NCBI GenBank assembly: GCA_016721925.1
Contig: JADKHE010000007.1
Coordinates: forward strand, 62,001 to 126,000
Source of the DNA: Candidatus Skiveiella danica
GTDB taxonomy: Bacteria > Pseudomonadota > Gammaproteobacteria > Burkholderiales > Burkholderiaceae_C
DNA length: 64,000 nt
Reading direction: 5' to 3'
Shown here: positions 1 through 9,888 of the stretch, in pieces
Layout of the letters: each line of letters starts with the position of its first letter
Numbering within the stretch: the first letter of the stretch is position 1
The notes under the pieces: model-generated
Databases searched by the model: none
Told to the model about the DNA's origin: nothing
Seen by the model: the letters and a program-made list of their open reading frames with translations, nothing else
Made by a program: the position numbers and the translations under genes

Positions 1-150
1 CTTGAGGGCGTGCCGCCGGAGGTCTTTTTTGCGTTGTCGTTTGATGGACATGTGCCGCGCGGCACGGTGACGTTCCACGAAGGCTTCTGCGCGGATGGTT
101 CCGGGACCCTGGCGAAAGATGGAACGGCCAAGGCCGCGCCAGAGCGTTGA
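1..150 (+). CDS. C-terminal end of an unrecognised protein (partial)
   Basis: An open frame enters from the left edge in frame 1 and ends at TGA 148-150, giving the last 49 residues. The tail runs LEGVPPEVFFALSFDGHV and ends AKAAPER. I do not recognise a domain. The start lies outside the window. It ends 20 bases before the next gene on the same strand, so the two may be cotranscribed. That this is coding is inferred from its in-frame stop close to the following ribosome binding site; little else supports it. Confidence 0.45.
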   Translation, partial: LEGVPPEVFFALSFDGHVPRGTVTFHEGFCADGSGTLAKDGTAKAAPER

Positions 151-170
151 AACCCGACAGGAGGCTACCC

Positions 171-746
171 ATGCAAAGTTGGTTTCGTTCCCTGCCCCTG
201 GTCGCTTCGCTGGTGGCGGCTGCGTTGCTGGGCGCGTGCGCGGGCACGGCCACGACCCAGGTCACGCTGACGCCACCGGACCAGGCGCCGGTCTGCCAGC
301 CGCAGGCAGCCCTGAAGGCTTCGGTGTTCTGGCGCATCCAGTGGCGCGCGGACCAGAAAGACGTGCCCGAGCGTGAAGCGGCTGCGGCGCAGGGCATCAC
401 CCGCTTCTTTGCCGATGGCGGCTGCTTTCCTTCCGCGGCGGTGGCCCGCGCGGACGCAGGCGTCACGGCGTTTGCCGTGCCCCCCGGATCGGACCTGCTG
501 ATCGTGCTGACCGTGCGGGAGCTGGGCCCCACGGTCAAGCTGCTGTCGTCGGCCGCCCTCATCGAAGGCGGCACGGAGGTCGTGGTGGATGTGGCGGTGG
601 TCCGGCCGGGGCGGCGCGAGGCGGATCGTGAGTTCTCGATTCGCTGGCAGGACGGTGGCCCCGGCGTGGTGAAAGGGGTGCAGACGCTGCCATCCGACAT
701 GGCGGCGGCCTTGAAGGCGGGATTGCTGACCCGCCAGGGCCCGTAG
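171..746 (+). CDS. Putative lipoprotein of unknown function
   Basis: Predicted 191-residue exported lipoprotein. A short charged start, a hydrophobic stretch and a lipobox LLGAC near residues 19-23 indicate cleavage by signal peptidase II with the cysteine becoming lipidated, so it should sit in the inner or outer membrane facing the periplasm. ATG 171 is chosen because AGGAGG lies at 159-164; an upstream TTG in the same frame has no such site. The mature part has two further cysteines and no motif I recognise. It may be cotranscribed with the partial gene to its left. Function unknown. Confidence 0.7.
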   Translation: MQSWFRSLPLVASLVAAALLGACAGTATTQVTLTPPDQAPVCQPQAALKASVFWRIQWRADQKDVPEREAAAAQGITRFFADGGCFPSAAVARADAGVTAFAVPPGSDLLIVLTVRELGPTVKLLSSAALIEGGTEVVVDVAVVRPGRREADREFSIRWQDGGPGVVKGVQTLPSDMAAALKAGLLTRQGP

Positions 747-799
747 CGCCGCCCGACGCGACCGAAGGCGGTTTGAAGCGGCTGTTCAGTCGGAAATAT

Positions 800-853
800 G
801 AACAAAAATGACCAGAAGCCATCGCGATTTGGTCATTGTTTGCTATGAATAGC
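800..853 (-). repeat. Dispersed 3'-end repeat, copy 1; doubles as gcvP terminator
   Basis: Minus-oriented copy of the repeat described in the findings. On the minus strand it reads TAGCAAACAATGACC and then forms a perfect 8-bp stem AATGACCA/TGGTCATT (807-814 and 830-837) with a 15-nt loop, followed directly by TTTGTT. That is the shape of an intrinsic terminator, 25 bases after the gcvP stop codon. It lies between the converging 3' ends of the lipoprotein gene and gcvP. Confidence 0.7.
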
Positions 854-861
854 GTAGTAAT

Positions 862-3768
<2,907 letters not shown>

Positions 3769-3837
3769 GGAGGGCTCCGGTCAAAACGTTGGGCACGGGG
3801 CACTCCGCGGAATGCCCCGCAACCAAGGCTTTGCCGG

Positions 3838-4209
3838 TCAGGCGTTGGCGGCGAACGCGGTGTAGGCGGTCTCATCCAGCAGCGCGGCGACTTCACCGGC
3901 GTCGGACAGCTTCACCTTGAAGAACCAGCCCGCGCCCAGCGGGTCGCTGTTGGCCAAGGAGGGGTCGGCGCGCAGGGCTTCGTTCACCTCAGTGACTTCA
4001 CCGCTCACGGGCATGTACACGTCGGCGGCGGCCTTGACGGACTCGACCACGCCGGCGACTTCCTTCTGCGCAATGGTCGCGCCCACTTCGGGCAGGTCCA
4101 CGAACACCACGTCGCCCAGGGCGTCCTGGGCATGGTGGGTGATGCCGACGGTGGCGATGTCGCCGTCGATGCAGATCCATTCGTGGTCTTCGGTGTACTT
4201 CATGCTCAT
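3838..4209 (-). CDS. gcvH: Glycine cleavage system H-protein
   Basis: 123 residues, the normal size for the lipoyl carrier of the glycine cleavage system. It shuttles the aminomethyl group from GcvP to GcvT. The lipoylated lysine is Lys59 within GVVESVKAAADVY, and the N-terminal KYTEDHEW signature is present. ATG 4209 is preferred because GGAG lies about six bases upstream; a second ATG two codons later is possible. It is the middle gene of the gcvTHP operon. Cytoplasmic; identification firm. Confidence 0.97.
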   Translation of the reverse strand: MSMKYTEDHEWICIDGDIATVGITHHAQDALGDVVFVDLPEVGATIAQKEVAGVVESVKAAADVYMPVSGEVTEVNEALRADPSLANSDPLGAGWFFKVKLSDAGEVAALLDETAYTAFAANA

Positions 4210-4283
4210 GGGGTTCTCCGGGGAAAATGATCAGGGGGCCAATATAAGGGAAGCGTGACAGGGGACGCGGTCCAAGCCGGCGC

Positions 4284-5418
4284 TCAGCCGCGGTGGTAGC
4301 GGGTCGGGACGAAGGGGGTTGGCGTCACGACCATCGGCACCGGCTTGCCGCGCACCATGGCAAACAGTTCCGTGCCCGCGGCCGCGTAATCGGGTTCGAC
4401 ATAGGCGATGGCGATCGGCCGGTTCAGCGTGGGCGAGAGCAGGCCGCTGGTGACTTCGCCGACGGTCTGCCCGTCCATGTTTTCCAGCTTCACGTGCTCG
4501 CGCACCGGCACCCGCTCGGTGGCCACCAGCCCGACACGAACGCGCGTCAGCGGCAGACTTCCGTCCAGTTGCCCCAGCACCGTGTCCGCACCGGGGAAAG
4601 CCGCCGGCGCGCGCACCGCCCGAGCGGCGCACCTTCTGCATCGCCCAGTTCAGGGCGGCCTCGACCGGCGTGGTGGTGGTGTCGATGTCGTTGCCGTACA
4701 GGCACAGGCCGGCTTCCAGGCGCAGCGAGTTGCGCGCGCCCAGGCCCACGGGCTTGACCTCGGGTTGCGCCAGCAGGGCACGCGCCAGCGCCTCGGCATG
4801 GTCGTTGGGCACCGAAATCTCGAAACCGTCTTCGCCGGTGTAGCCGCTGCGCGTGATGAACAGGTCCGCGCCGGCCCAACTGAAACTGCCACCGGTCATG
4901 AAGACCAGTTTCTCGACACCGGGCACCATGCGCGACAAGGCGGCGACCGCCTGCGGGCCCTGCAAGGCCAGCAGCGCGCGCTCCGGCATCGGGATGACGT
5001 CGCAACGCTGGCCGATCCGGGCCTGGATGTGGGCGATGTCGCCAGCCTTGCAGGCGCCATTGACGATGACAAAGAGGTCTGCGCCCCGGTTGACGAACAT
5101 CAGGTCATCGAGGATGCCGCCTTCGTCATTGAGCAGCAGCCCGTAGCGCTGCTTGCCGGCTTGCAGACCGATCACGTTCATGGGAATCAGGGTCTCGAAC
5201 GCGGCTGCGGCGTCAGCACCCACCAGACGCAGCTGGCCCATGTGCGAGACGTCGAACAGGCCGGCGGCGGTGCGGGTGTGGTGGTGTTCGGCCATGAGGC
5301 CGGCCGGGTATTGCACCGGCATCGAATAGCCGGCAAACGGCACCATGCGGGCACCGAGCTCCACATGCAGCGCATTCAGCGGGGTGGTGAGCAAAGGGGT
5401 GTCATGGGGTGCGGACAT
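4284..5418 (-). pseudogene. gcvT: Aminomethyltransferase (T-protein), interrupted by a one-base frameshift
   Basis: T-protein of the glycine cleavage system, which moves the methylene group to tetrahydrofolate. Residues from MSAPHDTPLL to about residue 275 read in one frame, through GYTGEDGFEISVPNDHAEAL and the end of the folate-binding domain; the remainder (GADTVLGQLDG to PTRYHRG) continues in another frame. Removing one C from the CCCC run (GGGG at 4593-4596 on the plus strand) restores GGFPGADTV, and the total length of 1135 bases is one more than a multiple of three. The start at 5418 has GGAG eight bases upstream. The rest of the gene is intact, so this is either a sequencing error or a very recent mutation. 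Confidence 0.9.
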
Positions 5419-5470
5419 GCAATTCTCCTGCGGGGCAAACTCGAAACATGGCACGCATGCCATGGGCTGC

Positions 5471-5710
5471 CCTCTCTGTCCGCTTTACCTGAGAGATTCG
5501 CCGGGCCTGCGTCACCGTGCCTGGGGCACAGCGGCGGGCTGCGGGTTGCTCCTTCGGTGGACCCCGCCGGCTTGCACCCGCGGAGACTCTCTCCAGTGAG
5601 GAAACGTCCTTTCAGACGCTTGTCAGTCCTTTTGCCTGAGCGTTCAGGACTCCTTGCGGAGCCTCCTGCGCCTTCGGCGGCCAGCCCTTGGGGCCGGCTC
5701 TCTCCTGACA
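5471..5710 (-). promoter_or_regulatory. Tandem glycine riboswitch
   Basis: Two consecutive glycine aptamers precede gcvT. Aptamer I (about 5612-5709) shows GGAGAG, CGCCGAAGG (5671-5679) and the conserved CAGGCAAAAGGAC (5626-5638). Aptamer II (about 5471-5597) shows GGAGAG, CACCGAAGGAGC (5548-5559) and CTCAGGTAAAGCGGAC (5478-5493). Known members of this class cooperate to turn on glycine cleavage genes when glycine is abundant. The distance from aptamer II to the gcvT start is about 52 bases; no clear terminator stem is seen there, so control of translation initiation is plausible. Confidence 0.93.
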
Positions 5711-5717
5711 AGGCTGG

Positions 5718-5723
5718 ATTCTA
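5718..5723 (-). promoter_or_regulatory. Candidate -10 box of the gcvTHP promoter
   Basis: TAGAAT on the minus strand, placed so that transcription would begin about where the first glycine aptamer starts. It lies in the 32-base gap between the dctM stop codon and the riboswitch. No good -35 box is visible at 17 bases, so the promoter is weak by consensus or activator dependent. Inference from position. Confidence 0.4.
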
Positions 5724-5742
5724 CCGCTGGGCCGGCGTCGAC

Positions 5743-7020
5743 CTACCGGGCGTAGACCAGGTCCCGCAAGCCCAGCGAGAGGCCGGGCACATAGGTGATC
5801 ACCATCAGGCAGGCGAGGATCACCAACACGAAGGGAATCAGGTCCTTGATCATGCGGTCCAGCGAGATGCGCGCCACCGTGCAGGCGGCAAACAGGTTCA
5901 CGCCGAAAGGCGGCGTGATCATGCCCAAGGCCAGGTTCACCACCATGATCAGGCCGAAGTGCACCGGGTCGATCCCGAAGTGCATGGCCACCGGCGCCAG
6001 GATCGGTGCCAGCACGATGATGGCCGCGCTGGTCTCGATGAACATGCCGATCAGGAACAGCGCCGCGTTCACGCCCAGCAGGAAATAGGCCGGGGTTTTC
6101 AGAACATCCTCCAACCAGTGGCCGATGGCATCGGGCACGCCGGCGCGCGTGATCAGGAAGGCAAACAGCCCGGCGTTGGCGATGATGAACATGATCACCG
6201 CGCTGGACAGCACCGACTTGCGCAGGATGATGGCGAGATCGGCGAGCTTGATTTCGCGGTAGATCAGCAGGCCAACGACGAGCGCATAAAAGACGGCCAC
6301 GGCCGATGCTTCGGTCGGCGTGAAGACCCCGCCGTAGATGCCACCGAGGATGATGACCGGCATCAGCAGCGCCCAGCCGGCCTGCCAGGTGGCCTTGCCC
6401 ACGCCCAGGCGGCCGTCGCCATCGTTCTTGCCCCAGCCCTTGATGCGGCAATAGACCCAGACGAAAGCCATCAACGCCAGGCCGATCAGGATGCCGGGGC
6501 CGAAGCCGGCGATGAAGAGTTCGCCGATCGAGACCTCGGCGCTCACGCCGTACAGGATCATCGGAATCGACGGCGGGATGATCACGCCGAGTTCGGCGCT
6601 GGTGGCCTGCAAGGCGGCGGCCCAGGTGGTGGGGTAGCCGTGTTTGATCAGCGCCGGAATCAGGATGGTGCCGATGGCGAACGTCGTGGCCACCGACGAG
6701 CCCGACACGGCCGCGAAGATCATGCAGGTCAGCACGCAGGTCATGGGCAGGCCGCCCTGCACACCACCGACCAGGCTCTTGGCAAACTCCACCAGCCGGC
6801 GGGAAATGCCACCGGTTTCCATGATGTTGCCGGCCAGGATGAAGAAGGGAATCGCGGCCAGCGGAAACTTGTTGATCGCGTTGAACATCTCCTTCACGGA
6901 GATCAGCATGTTGGCGTTGCCAACCTGGATGCCCAGGATCGAGGCCAGACCGATCGACACCGCGACCGAGACGGTGAGTGCAAAGCACAGCACCATCGTT
7001 GAAAGCATCGCGGCGGTCAT
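5743..7020 (-). CDS. TRAP transporter large permease (DctM family)
   Basis: 425 residues with about a dozen hydrophobic segments; the large membrane subunit of a tripartite ATP-independent periplasmic transporter, which couples substrate uptake to an ion gradient. Family motifs seen include FFILAGNIMETGGISRRLV, SGSSVATTFAIGTILIPALI and MFIETSAAIIVLAPIL. ATG 7020 (MTAAMLSTMVL) is chosen; an upstream extension would add non-hydrophobic sequence unlike the family. It lies 79 bases after the small permease gene and belongs with dctP and dctQ. Its 3' end abuts the glycine riboswitch. Confidence 0.93.
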   Translation of the reverse strand: MTAAMLSTMVLCFALTVSVAVSIGLASILGIQVGNANMLISVKEMFNAINKFPLAAIPFFILAGNIMETGGISRRLVEFAKSLVGGVQGGLPMTCVLTCMIFAAVSGSSVATTFAIGTILIPALIKHGYPTTWAAALQATSAELGVIIPPSIPMILYGVSAEVSIGELFIAGFGPGILIGLALMAFVWVYCRIKGWGKNDGDGRLGVGKATWQAGWALLMPVIILGGIYGGVFTPTEASAVAVFYALVVGLLIYREIKLADLAIILRKSVLSSAVIMFIIANAGLFAFLITRAGVPDAIGHWLEDVLKTPAYFLLGVNAALFLIGMFIETSAAIIVLAPILAPVAMHFGIDPVHFGLIMVVNLALGMITPPFGVNLFAACTVARISLDRMIKDLIPFVLVILACLMVITYVPGLSLGLRDLVYAR

Positions 7021-7099
7021 AGGAGCCCCCACGTTTGGCGCTGCGCGCCTGCACTGCCCCCCAAGGGGGCCCTCGCGCCTTGGAGCGGTCCAGGGGTGC

Positions 7100-7594
7100 T
7101 CATTGCGCGGTCTCCAGTTCAAGGCGCTGCGGATCCAGCAGGTTGCCGATGATGCCGAGAATGCTGAACACGCCGCCGACCGGCATCGCCAGATAGGCCC
7201 AGAACATGGACACATCTTCAAGACCGATCATGGTCTGCACCTTGCCGCGGTTGGCATAGTCCCAGCCCCACCAGATGATGACGGCGATCAGCACCAGCGC
7301 GGCGAGGCAGACGATCCAGTCGAGCACGCGCCGCAGGGCCGGCGGGCTCCAGCGGTAGAGCACATCCACGCTGACCATGGCGCCCTGGCGAAACGCCGTC
7401 GGAATGCCGAGAAAGACCATCCAGATCAGGCTGAAGCGGATCATGACTTCGGACCACTCGGCCGGGGTTTCGAGCACGAAGCGGGTGATGATCTGGAACA
7501 CGCCCAGGCTCGCGGCCAGTGCCAGCATGGCGCAGGCCGCCAGCATCGACAGCGTGCTGGTCATGCGTTCGATCCGGAGAAAAGTGTCTTTCAC
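7100..7594 (-). CDS. TRAP transporter small permease (DctQ family)
   Basis: 164 residues with four hydrophobic segments, the usual layout of the DctQ subunit that pairs with DctM in the inner membrane. The motifs WSEVMIRFSLIWMVFLG and AFRQGAMVSVDVLY match the family (residues about 46-77). It lies between dctP and dctM, separated from dctP by 88 bases that contain a hairpin followed by a T tract, so its expression is probably lower than that of dctP. Substrate unknown from the sequence of this subunit. Confidence 0.9.
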   Translation of the reverse strand: MKDTFLRIERMTSTLSMLAACAMLALAASLGVFQIITRFVLETPAEWSEVMIRFSLIWMVFLGIPTAFRQGAMVSVDVLYRWSPPALRRVLDWIVCLAALVLIAVIIWWGWDYANRGKVQTMIGLEDVSMFWAYLAMPVGGVFSILGIIGNLLDPQRLELETAQ

Positions 7595-7631
7595 GATAGG
7601 GGCCGCCTGGGCTGAAGGTTCAGGAATGAAA

Positions 7632-7660
7632 ACGCCCGAAAGTCGGAGAACTTCGGGCGT
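7632..7660 (-). terminator. Hairpin terminator/attenuator between dctP and dctQ
   Basis: Perfect 9-bp stem ACGCCCGAA/TTCGGGCGT with an 11-base loop, followed on the minus strand by TTTTC. It lies 23 bases after the dctP stop codon. Such partial terminators are common between a binding-protein gene and its permeases and would give a dctP-rich transcript. Confidence 0.75.
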
Positions 7661-7682
7661 GGTCCGGACAGTGGAGCGGGAA

Positions 7683-8654
7683 CTACTTGACGGCGCGAAT
7701 CCGGTCGATGTTGGCCTTGCCGAACTGCTTTTCGAACTCGGCGTTCACCGGTGCCAGCACAGTGACGAACTTGGCCTTGTCCACGTTATCAATGACGGTC
7801 ATGCCCTTGGCGCGCAGGTCGGCCACACCTTTGGCATCGTCCTCGTCGACGCGGGCACGGTTGGCCTTGGTGCCTTCCTTGGCGGCGTCGATGAAGGCTT
7901 GCTTGTCGGCTGCGCTGAGCTTTTCGTAAGCCGCCTTGTTCATCAGGAAAATGGCGGGCGAATACACGTGGCCGGTCAGGGAGAGGTGCTTCTGGACCTG
8001 ATCGAACTTGGCCGAGATGATGACCGACAGCGGGTTTTCCTGGCCATCGACCGTGCCCTGCTGCAGGGCGGTGAACACTTCCGGGAAGGCCATGGGCGTC
8101 GTCACGATGCCAAAGCCCTTGTAGGCGGCAATGTGCACCGGGTTCTCCATGGTGCGCATCTTCAGGCCCTTCAAATCTTCGGGCACATTGACGGGGCGCT
8201 TGCTGTTGGTCATGTGGCGGAAACCGTTCTCGGCCCAGGCCAGCGCCTTGAATCCCTTGGCGTCGAACTTGACCAGCATTTCCTGGCCGATCGGGCCGTC
8301 CAGCACGGCGCGGGCATGTGCCTTGTCACGGAACAGGAAAGGCACGTCCAGGATCTTGGCTTCGGGCACAAAATTGGGCACCGGTCCGGTGGAGCTGAAG
8401 GCCAGTTCCTGCGTGCCCAGCTGCACCGCCTCGATCGATTCGCGTTCGCCGCCCAGCGCGCCGTTGTAGAACGTCTGGATCTTGTAGCGGCCACCGGTGC
8501 GCTTCTCGACTTCCTTGGCAAAGGTGTCGATGGCAATGCCCTGGTGCGAGTTCTGGGCCGTCGAAATGCTGATCTTCATTGTGGTCTGTGCCGAGGCTGC
8601 GGCCACAAAGCCCAGAGCCAGACTCAGGCCCAACACCAGTTTGCTCAATTTCAT
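7683..8654 (-). CDS. TRAP transporter substrate-binding protein (DctP family)
   Basis: 323 residues with a signal peptide ending near AAASAQ (residues 1-23), so periplasmic. The fold family is shown by the ISISTAQNSHQGIAIDTFAKEV start, the LGGERESIEAVQLG stretch, and GLKMRTMENPVHIAAYKGFG with the conserved arginine that usually binds the substrate carboxylate. It would deliver an organic acid to the DctQM permease. The neighbouring D-erythronate dehydrogenase-like gene suggests a four-carbon sugar acid or related compound as ligand, which is inference only. A GntR-type palindrome lies 64 bases upstream of the start. Confidence 0.93.
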   Translation of the reverse strand: MKLSKLVLGLSLALGFVAAASAQTTMKISISTAQNSHQGIAIDTFAKEVEKRTGGRYKIQTFYNGALGGERESIEAVQLGTQELAFSSTGPVPNFVPEAKILDVPFLFRDKAHARAVLDGPIGQEMLVKFDAKGFKALAWAENGFRHMTNSKRPVNVPEDLKGLKMRTMENPVHIAAYKGFGIVTTPMAFPEVFTALQQGTVDGQENPLSVIISAKFDQVQKHLSLTGHVYSPAIFLMNKAAYEKLSAADKQAFIDAAKEGTKANRARVDEDDAKGVADLRAKGMTVIDNVDKAKFVTVLAPVNAEFEKQFGKANIDRIRAVK

Positions 8655-8717
8655 GAAAGTCTCCTTGGTTTAAACGGTGGCAACCCTCGGACATCTGATC
8701 GAGTCAGATGCGCCCGA

Positions 8718-8734
8718 AAGTCGTCATACAACTT
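8718..8734. promoter_or_regulatory. Palindromic operator-like site upstream of dctP
   Basis: On the minus strand AAGTTGTATGACGACTT, an imperfect 17-bp palindrome of form AAGTyGT-N5-ACrACTT. The TTGTA half resembles sites of FCD-type GntR regulators, which commonly control sugar-acid and TRAP genes. It sits just after the dctP-proximal stop of the upstream gene, where the dctP promoter would have to be. No regulator gene is adjacent. Confidence 0.45.
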
Positions 8735-8737
8735 TGA

Positions 8738-9763
8738 TTATGGCTGCACGGGCAGGCGGATCGCATCCGGGTTTTCGCGAATGTAGTCGCGAATGATGGC
8801 TTCGAAGCTGGAGTCGGGCAGCAGGCCGAGAGCGCGTGCGCGGGTCGCTGCGATGGCGCCGGGCCAGGTGCTGACGACGCGAATGATCGCGGGATCAGGC
8901 GTCCAGTCCAGCAGATTGGCGGCCGCGGAGCCGGCCACGCGGCCCAGCGCCTCGGCCATTTCGCGCACGCTGGTGCGCAGGGCGGGCAAATTCATGGCGG
9001 TCAGCGGGCCCCAGTCCGCATCGGTGGTCTGCGCCGCACGGATCAAGCCGTCGATCGTGCGTCCGGGCGACGACAGTGCCACTGCAACGTCCGCGGGTAC
9101 CGGGCAGACGGCGCGCTGACCGGCCAGCGGTTCGCGGATCATGCCGCTGAGGAAGCTCGACGCCGCACCGTTGGGCTTGCCCGGGCGCACGCTGACCGTC
9201 ATCAGACGCACATTGCGCCCACGCACAAAGCCTTTGCGTGCGTAATCGGCCACGAGTTGTTCCCCGATGAACTTCTGGATGCCATAGCTGCTTTGCGGAG
9301 TGGGCAGGGTGTTGTCCTCGATCACCTCGGGCAGGGACTGCCCAGGCGCCTTGCCGAAGACCGCCAGCGAGCTCGCGAACACGAAGGTCGGGCCGGTCTT
9401 CAGGGTGCGGCAGGCCTCAAGCAGGGCACGGGTCGCGTCCAGGTTGCTTCGCATGCCGAGATCGAAATCAGCCTCGCATTCGCCGCTGACCGCAGCCGCG
9501 AGGTGAAATACCAACTGGGTGTCGGCGGCGATGGCCATCGTTCCGGACGGTCCCGGTCGCAGCAGGTCGTTCAGGTCGCCCACGACGGTGGCGACGCGCG
9601 AGTCGGCCAGCAAGTCGGCCGGCGGCTGGGCCCGGTCGACCAGGGTGATGCGGGAAATGGGCTGCGGTGCTGCGCCCGCCAGCGCCAGCGGGCCTTGGGC
9701 GAGCAGGGTGCGCGCCAGACGCGCGCCCAGAAAACCGGCGCCACCGGTGATCACGATGTTCAT
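8738..9763 (-). CDS. denD: NAD-dependent epimerase/dehydratase family protein, D-erythronate dehydrogenase-like
   Basis: 341-residue extended short-chain dehydrogenase. The NAD site is GGAGFLGARLART near residues 7-19 and the catalytic YxxxK is SSYGIQKFIGE around residue 160. The stretches HLAAAVSGECEADFDLGMR, RPGKPNGAASSFLSGMIREP and VCPVPADV match what I know of the D-erythronate dehydrogenase (DenD) branch, which oxidises D-erythronate to 2-oxo-tetronate. No tetronate kinase or OtnC partner gene is next to it. It precedes dctP on the same strand with 83 bases between, and the shared direction suggests a catabolic unit with the TRAP transporter. Branch assignment is from memory of the family, not an alignment. 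Confidence 0.78.
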   Translation of the reverse strand: MNIVITGGAGFLGARLARTLLAQGPLALAGAAPQPISRITLVDRAQPPADLLADSRVATVVGDLNDLLRPGPSGTMAIAADTQLVFHLAAAVSGECEADFDLGMRSNLDATRALLEACRTLKTGPTFVFASSLAVFGKAPGQSLPEVIEDNTLPTPQSSYGIQKFIGEQLVADYARKGFVRGRNVRLMTVSVRPGKPNGAASSFLSGMIREPLAGQRAVCPVPADVAVALSSPGRTIDGLIRAAQTTDADWGPLTAMNLPALRTSVREMAEALGRVAGSAAANLLDWTPDPAIIRVVSTWPGAIAATRARALGLLPDSSFEAIIRDYIRENPDAIRLPVQP

Positions 9764-9844
9764 GGATTGACCTCCAGGGGAAGCGTGAACTGTAACGTGC
9801 GTGCATCGCCGGGGGTCGTCGCAGGATCGACAGGGGCCATGAAA

Positions 9845-9866
9845 AAAGGGGCCGGTTGGCCCCTTT
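9845..9866 (-). terminator. Intrinsic terminator of the ETF-QO gene
   Basis: Perfect 9-bp stem AAAGGGGCC/GGCCCCTTT with a four-base loop, followed on the minus strand by further Ts. It lies 22 bases after the ETF-QO stop codon and before the denD gene, so it should separate the two transcription units. Confidence 0.8.
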
Positions 9867-9888
9867 CAGATCAGGATGACGCGGCCGC

